Source: Akkermansiaceae bacterium UBA7890
GTDB lineage: Bacteria; Verrucomicrobiota; Verrucomicrobiia; Verrucomicrobiales; Akkermansiaceae
Direction of reading: 5' to 3'
DNA length: 28,117 bases
NCBI GenBank assembly: GCA_002501065.1
Contig: DLRK01000039.1
Location: 1 to 28,117, forward strand
Every line of letters begins with the position of its first letter. The stretch's first letter is position 1. The notes under the pieces were generated by a model, which saw nothing but the letters and a program-made list of their open reading frames with translations, did not search any database and had not been told where the DNA came from. Positions 7,760 to 15,823 of the stretch are shown piece after piece. The translations under genes were made by a program, and so were the position numbers.

Positions 7760-9220
7760 ATGAGCATTCACGCCCGACTCAATCCTGAGGCCCAGTCCAA
7801 TCTGGATGCCCAGCGCCGGGCATCAATCGTCACAAGCCTGATCATTGCCATCCTCTCGGTGATCCTGGTGGTGCTCATCCTCTTCTTTATTCTCCTGCCT
7901 TCCCTGATAATCAAATCCCCCATCATTGTTGCCTACTCTTCCGGCTCCGAGGAGGACGACCCGCTCCAGCAGAAGCGAATCACCCGTGAGGTCACTCCCA
8001 AGCCCAATGCGCCCTCCTCGTCCATCGCCAAGGTCATGGCCTCGGTGACGCCTTCTCCGACCGCCGTGCCGATTCCGGAGGTGGAGGCTGTTCCGGCGCT
8101 GACCTACGGCTTCCGGGACGACATTGGCCAGGGATGGGGCACCGGCGGCAACGGAGGCGGGGGCGGCTTCGGACGAATCCCCGCTACCATGCGGAAGCGC
8201 TGTTCAGCCGCGGACCGCATGCGCCGGCTCAAGCAGCATGGCGGCAACGAGGCATGTGAAGAGGCGGTGATGAAGGCCCTGCGCTGGTTCAAGAAAGTGC
8301 AGCGCCGTGATGGCTCCTGGGGTGGCAGCAACCAAGTGGCCCAGACCGGATTGGTCCTCCTGGCCTATCTCGGTCACTGCGAGACACCTCTTTCCGAGGA
8401 ATTCGGCGAGGCCGTCACCAACGGCATGGTCTACCTCATCGATAACAGCGTGAAGAACAAGGGCCGGCTGTGCACCAACCGCGGTAACAACCACTGGGTC
8501 TATGAGCATGGCATCGCAACTTACGCGCTCGCCGAAGCCTACATGTTCTGCCGCCAGCTCGGCCTGAACATTCCCAATCTCAAGGATTCCGTGCAGCTGG
8601 GCGTCCAGTGGATCATCGACAACCAGAACCGCTCGGGAGGATGGGAATACGGCTTCGACGAAGGCAACCGCGGGGGCGACATGTCCATCACCGCCTGGCA
8701 AATGCAGGCTCTCAAGGCGGGCTACCATACCCGCCTCGACTTCCGCAACCTGCCTGAGTGCATCAGCAGGGCGCTCAATTACTGCGAAGGTCGACAGAAC
8801 AGTAATGGCGGTTTTGGTTACACCGGGACGAGCCCGGTGGGTGGTGGACACTTCACCCTGACCGGAGCGGGGGTCCTCTGCTTCCAGCAGCACAAGGGAA
8901 CCAATCATCGTGCCGCCCGCAAGGGAATGGACTATATTGACCAACACGCCAGCATCAGCTACCAGGGAGGACCCTGTAACCTTTACGAGCACTACTACGT
9001 GAGCCAGGCCGCCATCAACCACGGCGGCAAGAGCTGGCTCGACTACAACGACAAGTTCCGCGACACCCTCCTGAGCGGCCAGCAGGGCGATGGCCACTTC
9101 CGGGCCCCACCCAATCCCGGACCGGGCAACAAGAACGATCCGGTTTACCACACCGCCCTCGCCACCCTCATGCTGGAGGTTTACTACCGCTTCCTGCCGG
9201 GTACCGGGTTCGGGCTTTAA
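7760..9220 (+). CDS. Membrane-anchored prenyltransferase/squalene-oxidase repeat protein
   Basis: This 486-residue protein starts with a short cytoplasmic stretch and one long membrane helix at about 22-51 (IVTSLIIAILSVILVVLILF). A Pro/Ser/Thr-rich linker (about 65-110) and a Gly-rich patch (GTGGNGGGGGFG) follow. The remainder, about residue 150 to 480, carries repeats of the alpha/alpha-toroid type found in squalene cyclases and protein prenyltransferases: LRWFKKVQRRDGSWGG, VQWIIDNQNRSGGWEYG and LNYCEGRQNSNGGFGYTG. No cyclase DxDD motif is visible, so it is probably not a terpene cyclase. PVC genomes contain many such anchored toroids of unknown role, perhaps in protein binding like complement C3d or alpha-macroglobulin thioester domains. 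It is preceded by its own AT-rich control region and converges with the heme protein gene on the other strand. The start ATG has no Shine-Dalgarno. Confidence 0.88.
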   Translation: MSIHARLNPEAQSNLDAQRRASIVTSLIIAILSVILVVLILFFILLPSLIIKSPIIVAYSSGSEEDDPLQQKRITREVTPKPNAPSSSIAKVMASVTPSPTAVPIPEVEAVPALTYGFRDDIGQGWGTGGNGGGGGFGRIPATMRKRCSAADRMRRLKQHGGNEACEEAVMKALRWFKKVQRRDGSWGGSNQVAQTGLVLLAYLGHCETPLSEEFGEAVTNGMVYLIDNSVKNKGRLCTNRGNNHWVYEHGIATYALAEAYMFCRQLGLNIPNLKDSVQLGVQWIIDNQNRSGGWEYGFDEGNRGGDMSITAWQMQALKAGYHTRLDFRNLPECISRALNYCEGRQNSNGGFGYTGTSPVGGGHFTLTGAGVLCFQQHKGTNHRAARKGMDYIDQHASISYQGGPCNLYEHYYVSQAAINHGGKSWLDYNDKFRDTLLSGQQGDGHFRAPPNPGPGNKNDPVYHTALATLMLEVYYRFLPGTGFGL

Positions 9221-9272
9221 CAACCCGTGAGGAGATTCCGCGCTCTCACCGTCAGGTCCCGGAAGGACTCCC

Positions 9273-12200
9273 CTACGGCTTCCGCCGCAGTTCAATTGCA
9301 TCGTAGGAGGCCTCGCCCCCCATCACGGTGAAAGCCATTCCGGTGAGATTGAAGTCACCGTTCCCTCTCCAGAGATCGATGGTGTAGGTCTGCCATTTGT
9401 CGGGGATCTCCCTGGCGAGTTCGTTGGATTTCCATCCCGTGGAATTCTCACCCGCGTAATAAGTTCGAATCGGCATGCTCTCCGGCGGGAAACTCCCGTC
9501 TGCTGCCAGTTCGAGCATCATGCCCTTGGAGCCACGCGTCTTCATCGCGATTCTCATATAGCGGAATTCCCCCTCCGCAGGCTTCTCACGAATGGGAAAT
9601 TTCCATCCCGGCAGCTGCCTGCTGTATCGCTGGAAGCCCTTCACCGTCACGCAGGCATTGCCTGTCGCTCCATCCCGCCAGTCGAGATCGGCCTCGCCCC
9701 GGCCTGCTCCCAGGAGGGACGGAAACCCGGGATCCTCATCGAAAAGAACCAGCGAACCGGGCAAAGGCCTGCTCTTCAAATAGGCAATCAGGTCGGCGGC
9801 TTCCAGGGGCTTGAGTGCATCCGCGAAGGTCAACGGCATGAGGGAAAGGGGGAGCTTCTCCATGGAGGCCAGATCACTCCGCAGCACCACTGTTTTCACC
9901 CCACCCGTCCCGGTGAGCGTGATACTGGTGGCCGACTCTGCGGAGAGCACCCCGGCGTGCGAATCGCCCTTTTTCGTCTTCGCCAGGAAGGTTGCATAGC
10001 CGGCTGTCAGGTTCTGTCCCGGATCGAGAATGTCCAGCAGGAGCGATTCGGCCGGACGTCCGGCCTCCCCATCCAGGCCAGGGCCTACCCCAGAACCCTT
10101 CCCGGCGAAGACATGGCAGGCGGCACACTGGGTCGCGAAAACCTGAGCGCCCCGCCTGGCATCCGCCTTGCCCCGCAGAGCCGCAAAATGTCTGGCGAAC
10201 TTCTTCTCGCCATCAGTCCCCACGGTGGCCGTAACCAGGGTCCGGGCCAGCTTCCGGATCTCCGCCTTATCATGGTGAAGAAGGCGATAACGCTGAAGGG
10301 CCGAAAGAGAACCGGTCGTAATTTTCCCTGAATCCAGTAACTGCCGGGCGGTGTCATCATTGCCGAGCAGCACCTCGGTCACGATGCCCGCCGAACGCGG
10401 ACTCATGGAGGAGATCTTCTCGATCAGCACCGCAGCTACCGCTGCATGCGACAATCCCGCAAGCTCTCTCAACGCCTGGCGCTGGAAGTCGGGATCGTTC
10501 AGGGGATCGATCACCGCTCCCACCGCGATGCCGAGCACCTCGGTTGAGGCATAGGGTGCCAGTCGCAGCGATGCAAGGCGCTTGGCCGCAGGCTGGCTCC
10601 TGTCGATCACTGATTTCAGGGCCACATCCGCAGAGGCCCGCAGGGACGGAGACTTGTCCAGACCGTGCTTGGCAGCCAGCGCCAACAGGCGCAACTGCAG
10701 TGCTTCGTCCGGATGCGCACTCAAGGCAGCCATGACCTCGCCCACAGCCTTCTGATCTCCAGAACGCACCGCCGTCTCGGTGGCTCGCTCTACGATTCCC
10801 CCCGGGGCTCCGGGATGATCCTTCAGGAGCGCTGCGAGGAAGGGTCCGGCCGTCTTTCCGATCGAACTGAGAACCGCATTGTCCATCCATCGGATCTCAC
10901 TGTTTGTCGCTGCCAGGTGAGCGAGGGCCCTGATTGCCTCGGGTGCCCTGCTCTCCCCGAGGGACATGGCGAGCTGCAGGAGGACGCTCGGATCGCTCTC
11001 TTTCCTGGCCATCTTGAGCGCTGCCGCAAGGAATTCTCCCCCGGCATCGAACCACTTCTCGCCCACCCGCAGGGCGTGCATCCTTACTGCCGGATGAGGA
11101 TCCAGCAGCACTGCCGTCAGATCCGGGGCGCGGAGTTCTCCACGCCCGTCCGCCGCATAAAGCGCATGAATACGTGACTGATAGGGAGCCTCGCGATCCC
11201 GGACAACATCCAGGAGGGTGGCGCTCCCGGAAGCTCCCGCCCCCTCGACGAACAAGCGTTGCGCGGTCCTTCGCCACCAGGCGTTCGGATGCTTCAGGCT
11301 CTCAACGGAGGGCATCTTCCCTGCCGCGATGGGAGCAGGCTTGCTGTTTACGGGCGCCAGCCGCCAAATCCTGCCCCGATCATCGCCATTGAGCAGCCCG
11401 TACTGCTGTTGCAGGTAGCGCGGGATCGCGGAGTAGTCCTCGATGATCTCCCGGTACATGTCCACGATGTAGAGCGCCCCGTCAGGACCAACCCGCAGGT
11501 TGTTGGGCCGGAACCAGCCATCCGAGGAGGAGAGAAATTCCGATTCTGCATGCTCTTCCGGCCGCTGCGCACGAAGCCCTGGCCCGTCACGCTCGACAAT
11601 GCTGCGATGCACCATGTTCTGCTGGGGCTCACAGGCGAAATGGTTGCCCCGGTACTTCTCGGGGAAGAGCTCGGCACGGTAGACCTGCTGGCCACACGCC
11701 GAGGTGAAGTTGCCATTGGGCTTTGCCTCGCCTGCACCGTAAAACTTCACCCACCGCGGATCGGCGCCCCGCTTGCGCCGCCAGGGATGTGGTGCGCTGA
11801 CAGGGAAGGTGTTGTAATAGGACGTGGCGCCGACAGTGGTGCCCGGTGAGGATACATGTGGATTCCGCGCAAGATAGCGGTAGGGAAGCGGAGCGGCATA
11901 ACGCACCGGCTGCCCGGTGGTAATGAGATAGCGAAAGCCGAAATCGTCGAAACACATCCCGAAGGTGTGGTTATCGCCGCTCACCGGCTCGATGGCCGAT
12001 CCATCCGGCTTGAAGCGAAAGTCTGTTCGACCCAGCTTGACGATCCCCTTCAGCTTCGGGCCGGTCACTTCCGCTCCCCCCCAGCCACGACCTGCATAGA
12101 TCCAGTTGTCCGGTCCCCACACTGGATTATTGATGGACCGCTCCATCTCACCACGTTCAAAACCGGTGAAGAGCAGCTCACGCACATCCGGTTTGTCGTC

Positions 12201-12725
12201 TCCGTCCCGGTCCGCGAAGAAGTAAATGTCAGGCTCGGCCAGCACCACCACTCCACCACGCGCGGCGACCACTCCGTAGGCAGGCGGAATATCGTCAGCC
12301 CAGATCACCACTTCGTCCATGTGGCCATCTCCGTCCTTGTCGCGCAGCAATTTGAGTGCGCCCGTTTGCCCCCGGCGCGCTTCCTCCTTCATCTCCGACC
12401 CGACCCGGATCCGCCGGATGGACGTATCCAGCTTGCCTGTCTTGTTCAAGGAGGTCACATCCAGGTGGCCTTCCAGGTTGTAGCCGTGAATCTCTGACAC
12501 GAAGAGCCGCCCGTTTTCATCCCAGGCCACGCAGCTCGGATCACGAATCAGGGGCTCGCTTGCAATGAGATCGATACGGAATCCCTCCGGCAACGAGAAA
12601 CACTTCCTGCTCTCCTCGGGGCTCTTGGGCTGTGGGGCATCATCCGGCTTCGGGATCTCCGCGCGGGTGATCGCCGGCCATACCAGCAGGGCCAGGGCGA
12701 GTGCGGACGTCTTGAACAGACTCAT
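9273..12725 (-). CDS. PVC-type heme-binding CxxCH protein (membrane-bound dehydrogenase-like, HEAT repeats)
   Basis: A 1150-residue exported protein. The signal peptide is MSLFKTSALALALLVWPAITRA. The first about 430 residues form the six-bladed propeller of PVC 'membrane-bound dehydrogenases' (FSLPEGFRIDLIASEPLIRDPSC; DENGRLFVSEIHGY; RVGPDGALYIVDMYRE). HEAT-like helical repeats fill about 470-790. A C-type cytochrome domain follows with CAACH near 867-871, then a heme-binding C-terminal segment (LLLDILDPGQNLTAGY). The last about 150 residues form a beta-sandwich-like domain (FQRYSRQLPGWKFPIREKP to AFTVMGGEASYDAIELRRKP). These proteins are thought to oxidise sugars or related substrates at the cell surface; the substrate is unknown. 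I start at ATG 12725 because GGAAG lies just upstream; an in-frame GTG at 12734 would add three residues. It is divergent from the fucose operon, with a 149-bp shared control region. Confidence 0.92.
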   Translation of the reverse strand: MSLFKTSALALALLVWPAITRAEIPKPDDAPQPKSPEESRKCFSLPEGFRIDLIASEPLIRDPSCVAWDENGRLFVSEIHGYNLEGHLDVTSLNKTGKLDTSIRRIRVGSEMKEEARRGQTGALKLLRDKDGDGHMDEVVIWADDIPPAYGVVAARGGVVVLAEPDIYFFADRDGDDKPDVRELLFTGFERGEMERSINNPVWGPDNWIYAGRGWGGAEVTGPKLKGIVKLGRTDFRFKPDGSAIEPVSGDNHTFGMCFDDFGFRYLITTGQPVRYAAPLPYRYLARNPHVSSPGTTVGATSYYNTFPVSAPHPWRRKRGADPRWVKFYGAGEAKPNGNFTSACGQQVYRAELFPEKYRGNHFACEPQQNMVHRSIVERDGPGLRAQRPEEHAESEFLSSSDGWFRPNNLRVGPDGALYIVDMYREIIEDYSAIPRYLQQQYGLLNGDDRGRIWRLAPVNSKPAPIAAGKMPSVESLKHPNAWWRRTAQRLFVEGAGASGSATLLDVVRDREAPYQSRIHALYAADGRGELRAPDLTAVLLDPHPAVRMHALRVGEKWFDAGGEFLAAALKMARKESDPSVLLQLAMSLGESRAPEAIRALAHLAATNSEIRWMDNAVLSSIGKTAGPFLAALLKDHPGAPGGIVERATETAVRSGDQKAVGEVMAALSAHPDEALQLRLLALAAKHGLDKSPSLRASADVALKSVIDRSQPAAKRLASLRLAPYASTEVLGIAVGAVIDPLNDPDFQRQALRELAGLSHAAVAAVLIEKISSMSPRSAGIVTEVLLGNDDTARQLLDSGKITTGSLSALQRYRLLHHDKAEIRKLARTLVTATVGTDGEKKFARHFAALRGKADARRGAQVFATQCAACHVFAGKGSGVGPGLDGEAGRPAESLLLDILDPGQNLTAGYATFLAKTKKGDSHAGVLSAESATSITLTGTGGVKTVVLRSDLASMEKLPLSLMPLTFADALKPLEAADLIAYLKSRPLPGSLVLFDEDPGFPSLLGAGRGEADLDWRDGATGNACVTVKGFQRYSRQLPGWKFPIREKPAEGEFRYMRIAMKTRGSKGMMLELAADGSFPPESMPIRTYYAGENSTGWKSNELAREIPDKWQTYTIDLWRGNGDFNLTGMAFTVMGGEASYDAIELRRKP

Positions 12726-12840
12726 CGCTTCCACTCTTAGGAAAGCCCCGCCCCACTGTCCATCCGGATCATCGAAGCCTTGATTGGGACAGAATTTCCG
12801 TGCGGACGGGCCATCCGAGCTCCCGGAGAGGAAAACCCCT

Positions 12841-12854
12841 TGGCCTGCAGGCCA
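12841..12854. promoter_or_regulatory. Perfect 14-bp palindrome upstream of fucose operon, candidate operator
   Basis: TGGCCTGCAGGCCA reads the same on both strands. It ends 20 bp before the GTG start at 12875 of the first fucose-pathway gene, in the 149-bp region shared with the divergent heme protein gene. Symmetric sites of this size are typical of GntR, LacI or DeoR family regulators of sugar operons. No regulator gene is in the window, so the factor is unknown. Confidence 0.4.
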
Positions 12855-12874
12855 TTTCGATATTGTCTCGCTTC

Positions 12875-13624
12875 GTGAGCACAGCAGTTATCACCGGAGC
12901 TGGATCAGGTATCGGCCGCGCCATTGCGGCGGAACTGGCGAAGCAGGATCACGAAATCATCATCGTTGAGGTCGACGAGACGGCTGGAGAAGAGAGTGCT
13001 GCTGCCATTCGGGAAGCGGGCGGCTCGGCCCGCCTGGTTCCCTGTGACATTTCACAAACCGACTCTGTCCGGGCCGCCTTTGATCAAATCGATTCTCTCG
13101 ACATCCTGATCAACAATGCCGGGATCGCCTCGGTGGGCAATGTGGAGGCTTGCACCCCGGAGGAAATGGACCGGATCTACGAGGTCAATGTGAAGGGCAT
13201 GTATCACTGCCTCCACTTTGCTGTTCCCAAGATGGTCACCAGCGGCGGGGGCTGCGTGGTGAACCTCGCCTCGGTGGCCTCCTATCTCGGAATCTCAGAC
13301 CGTTTCGCCTACTCCATGTCCAAGGGCGCGGTTCTGAGCATGACCATGTCGATTGCCCGTGACTACATCGACAGGGGCATCCGCTGCAACTGCGTCTGCC
13401 CCGGCCGGGTACACACTCCCTTTGTCGACGGTTACCTCGCCAAGAACTACTCCGAAGAGGAGCGTCCGGAAATGCTCAAGACCCTCAGCGAATGGCAACC
13501 GATCGGGCGCATGGGCACACCCGGGGAAATCGCCGGTCTCGTATCCTACCTCACTTCCGACCGGGCCGGGTTCATCACTGGCAGCGCCTTCGAGATCGAC
13601 GGTGGCGTGACCAATCTCCGCTAA
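12875..13624 (+). CDS. SDR oxidoreductase, probable 2-keto-3-deoxy-L-fuconate dehydrogenase
   Basis: A 249-residue classical short-chain dehydrogenase. The NAD-binding TGAGSGIG is at 7-14, NNAG at 80-83, catalytic Ser133, Tyr146 and Lys150 (YSMSK). The stretch GIRCNCVCPGRVHTP is shared with the BDH2/DHRS6 branch, which includes the bacterial enzymes that oxidise 2-keto-3-deoxy-L-fuconate at C4. The product would be 2,4-diketo-3-deoxy-L-fuconate, the substrate of the FAH hydrolase encoded next. The start is GTG 12875, because it places the Rossmann glycine motif at the normal position. The reading frame runs upstream to 12800 and TTG 12863 is an alternative, but the upstream residues do not look like SDR sequence. 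First gene of a four-gene operon (gaps of 43, 20 and 9 bp). The SDR fold is certain; the substrate is inferred from subfamily and neighbours. Confidence 0.8.
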   Translation: MSTAVITGAGSGIGRAIAAELAKQDHEIIIVEVDETAGEESAAAIREAGGSARLVPCDISQTDSVRAAFDQIDSLDILINNAGIASVGNVEACTPEEMDRIYEVNVKGMYHCLHFAVPKMVTSGGGCVVNLASVASYLGISDRFAYSMSKGAVLSMTMSIARDYIDRGIRCNCVCPGRVHTPFVDGYLAKNYSEEERPEMLKTLSEWQPIGRMGTPGEIAGLVSYLTSDRAGFITGSAFEIDGGVTNLR

Positions 13625-13667
13625 CTCCTCCCCTCCACTGCAACCTGTCACTTACCCCTGTCCTTCC

Positions 13668-14525
13668 ATGAAACTCACTCGGTTCCTCCAAGACGGATCA
13701 CCCTCTCCGGGCCTCTTCCTCGATGATGATACCATTCTCGATGCCTCCGCCTTTGGCGAAGACTGGAATGAGGACTTCTTCGGCAATGACGGCCTCACCC
13801 GCCTGGAAACCTGGCTGGCACAGAATCGCGAAACTGCTCCCACCCTGCAGACTTCCGGGGTCACTCTCGCGCCTGCGGTGGCCCGGCCGTCCAAGATCAT
13901 CTGCATCGGCCTGAATTATGCCGCCCATGCCGCCGAAGGGGGCCTGGAGCCACCCGCCGAGCCGGTCCTCTTCTCGAAGGCCACCTCGGCCTGGAGCGGC
14001 CCCAACGACGATCTCGTCATTCCCCGTGACTCGGTCAAGACCGACTGGGAAGTGGAACTCGCCTTCGTCATTGGAAAATACTCAAAGTATGTCGCCGAGG
14101 AAGATGCCCTCGATCACATCGCCGGCTTTGCGGTGCACAACGACTACTCCGAACGCGAGTGGCAGCTGGAGGGAACCGGTCAGTGGGTGAAGGGCAAGTC
14201 CGGTGACACGTTCGCCCCCTTCGGCCCCTGCCTCGCTACCACCGATGAAGTGCCGGATCCCGGCAACCTGCGACTGTGGCTCAAGCGCAATGGCGAGACC
14301 CTGCAGGACAGCAACACCAGCGATCTCATCTTCTCCATCCCGCACCTTGTGGCCTACGTGAGCAGATTCATGTCGCTCCTGCCCGGCGACGTCATCTCCA
14401 CCGGAACCCCGGCCGGAGTCGGCATTGGATTCGATCCGCCACAATTCGTGCAGGAGGGCGACGTCTTCGAGCTCGGGGTCGACGGCCTCGGTGTTCAACG
14501 GCAGGTCGCGGTCAAGGAATCCTGA
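13668..14525 (+). CDS. Fumarylacetoacetate hydrolase family protein, probable 2,4-diketo-3-deoxy-L-fuconate hydrolase
   Basis: A 285-residue FAH-fold enzyme. IICIGLNYAAHAAE at 77-90 opens the catalytic domain. The acidic metal ligands are expected at E128, E130 (DWEVELAFVIG) and D159 (HNDYSERE), and the C-terminal GTPAGVG (246-252) closes the active site. This family splits C-C bonds of 1,3-diketones using Mg2+ or Mn2+. In the fucose route it cleaves 2,4-diketo-3-deoxy-L-fuconate into pyruvate and L-lactate. Alternatives on sequence alone are acylpyruvase, ureidoglycolate lyase or a decarboxylase, but the gene lies between the matching dehydrogenase and FucD, which fixes the likely substrate. 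The leader is CT-rich without a Shine-Dalgarno. The length is normal for the 280-285 residue subgroup. Confidence 0.85.
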   Translation: MKLTRFLQDGSPSPGLFLDDDTILDASAFGEDWNEDFFGNDGLTRLETWLAQNRETAPTLQTSGVTLAPAVARPSKIICIGLNYAAHAAEGGLEPPAEPVLFSKATSAWSGPNDDLVIPRDSVKTDWEVELAFVIGKYSKYVAEEDALDHIAGFAVHNDYSEREWQLEGTGQWVKGKSGDTFAPFGPCLATTDEVPDPGNLRLWLKRNGETLQDSNTSDLIFSIPHLVAYVSRFMSLLPGDVISTGTPAGVGIGFDPPQFVQEGDVFELGVDGLGVQRQVAVKES

Positions 14526-14545
14526 CCCTTCGCCCTCCAGCCGCC

Positions 14546-15814
14546 TTGAAGATCACCGGCTTCAGAACCCACGACGCGCGCTTCCAGACCTCCGCCCAGC
14601 TGGACGGTTCGGATGCGATGAATCCCGACCCCGACTACTCGGCGGCCTACGTCGTGCTCGAGACGGACGGGGAACACGAAGGACACGGGCTGACCTTCAC
14701 CCTCGGACGGGGCAACGAGCTCTGTATCGCAGGCATCAGATCCCTCGCCCCCTGTCTCGTGGGTATGTCGCTGGAGGAGATCACTTCCGACATGGGTGCC
14801 TTCTGGCGCTATCTCACCGGAGACTCACAACTTCGCTGGGTGGGACCCGACAAGGGCGTCATTCACCTTGCAACCGGCGCGGTGGTCAATGCGGTGTGGG
14901 ACCTCTGGGCCCGGACGGAGGGCAAACCGGTCTGGCAGCTCGTCACCGGGATGACGCCTGACGAAATTGTCCGCTGCATCGACTTCCGCTATCTCACCAA
15001 CGCGCTCACCCCGGAAGAAGCCTGCGGGATCCTGGAGCGTGCCCGGAAAGGCCGGGAGGAGCGCCTGGCCCAGCTCCTGGAGCGCGGCTACCCGACCTAC
15101 ACCACTTCGGTGGGCTGGCTCGGTTACTCCGACGACAAGTTGCGGCGCCTCTGCCAGGAGGCGGTTGATGCCGGCTGGACGCACCTCAAGCTCAAGGTGG
15201 GAGCCGATCTCGAGGATGACATTCGCCGTCTGCGCACCGTGCGGGAGGTGGTGGGCGACCGGATCACTCTCATGGTAGACGCCAACCAGGTCTGGGAACC
15301 GGACGAGGCCATCGAGTGGATGAAATCCCTCGCTGAATTCGACCTCTGGTTCCTTGAGGAACCAACCTCGCCTGACGATATTCTCGGACACAAGCAGATC
15401 CGCGACGGCATCGCTCCCATCAGGATCGCAACCGGGGAATGCTGCCAGAACCGCATCCTCTTCAAGCAATTCCTCCAGGCCGGGGCAATCGACGTGGTCC
15501 AGGTCGACGCCGCCCGGGTGGGAGGCCTCAACGAAAACCTCGCCATCATGATCATGGCCGCCAAGTTCGGAAAACCGGTGTGCCCCCACGCCGGCGGGGT
15601 GGGCCTGTGCGAATACGTGCAACACCTCTCCATCATCGACTTCCTCAGCATTTCGGGATCCTGGGAAGGACGGGTGACCGAGTATGTTGACCACCTGCAC
15701 GAACACTTTGTCACTCCCTGTGTCCTGAAGAAAGGACGCTACCAGGCACCCACCACCCCGGGATTCTCCATCGAGATGAAAGCGGAAACACTTGCGCAAT
15801 TCCCCCCCGGTTAG
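14546..15814 (+). CDS. fucD: L-fuconate dehydratase (enolase superfamily)
   Basis: The 422-residue product matches characterised L-fuconate dehydratase across its length, including LDGSDAMNPDPDYSAAYVVL near the N-terminus. Catalytic and metal residues of the enolase/mandelate-racemase fold are all present: K215 and K217 (KLK motif), Mg2+ ligands D245, E271 and E298, and the base H348 (PHAGG). These map with a constant offset of three on the Xanthomonas enzyme, as I recall it. It dehydrates L-fuconate to 2-keto-3-deoxy-L-fuconate. The frame is open much further upstream, through the FAH gene, but true FucD sequence begins at the TTG codon 14546 (MKITGFRTHDARF), 20 bp after the FAH stop. No ATG lies near this point in frame, so a TTG start, perhaps helped by translational coupling, is the best choice. 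A rare dehydratase of another sugar acid is a weak alternative. Confidence 0.93.
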   Translation: MKITGFRTHDARFQTSAQLDGSDAMNPDPDYSAAYVVLETDGEHEGHGLTFTLGRGNELCIAGIRSLAPCLVGMSLEEITSDMGAFWRYLTGDSQLRWVGPDKGVIHLATGAVVNAVWDLWARTEGKPVWQLVTGMTPDEIVRCIDFRYLTNALTPEEACGILERARKGREERLAQLLERGYPTYTTSVGWLGYSDDKLRRLCQEAVDAGWTHLKLKVGADLEDDIRRLRTVREVVGDRITLMVDANQVWEPDEAIEWMKSLAEFDLWFLEEPTSPDDILGHKQIRDGIAPIRIATGECCQNRILFKQFLQAGAIDVVQVDAARVGGLNENLAIMIMAAKFGKPVCPHAGGVGLCEYVQHLSIIDFLSISGSWEGRVTEYVDHLHEHFVTPCVLKKGRYQAPTTPGFSIEMKAETLAQFPPG

Positions 15815-15823
15815 AACAGAACC

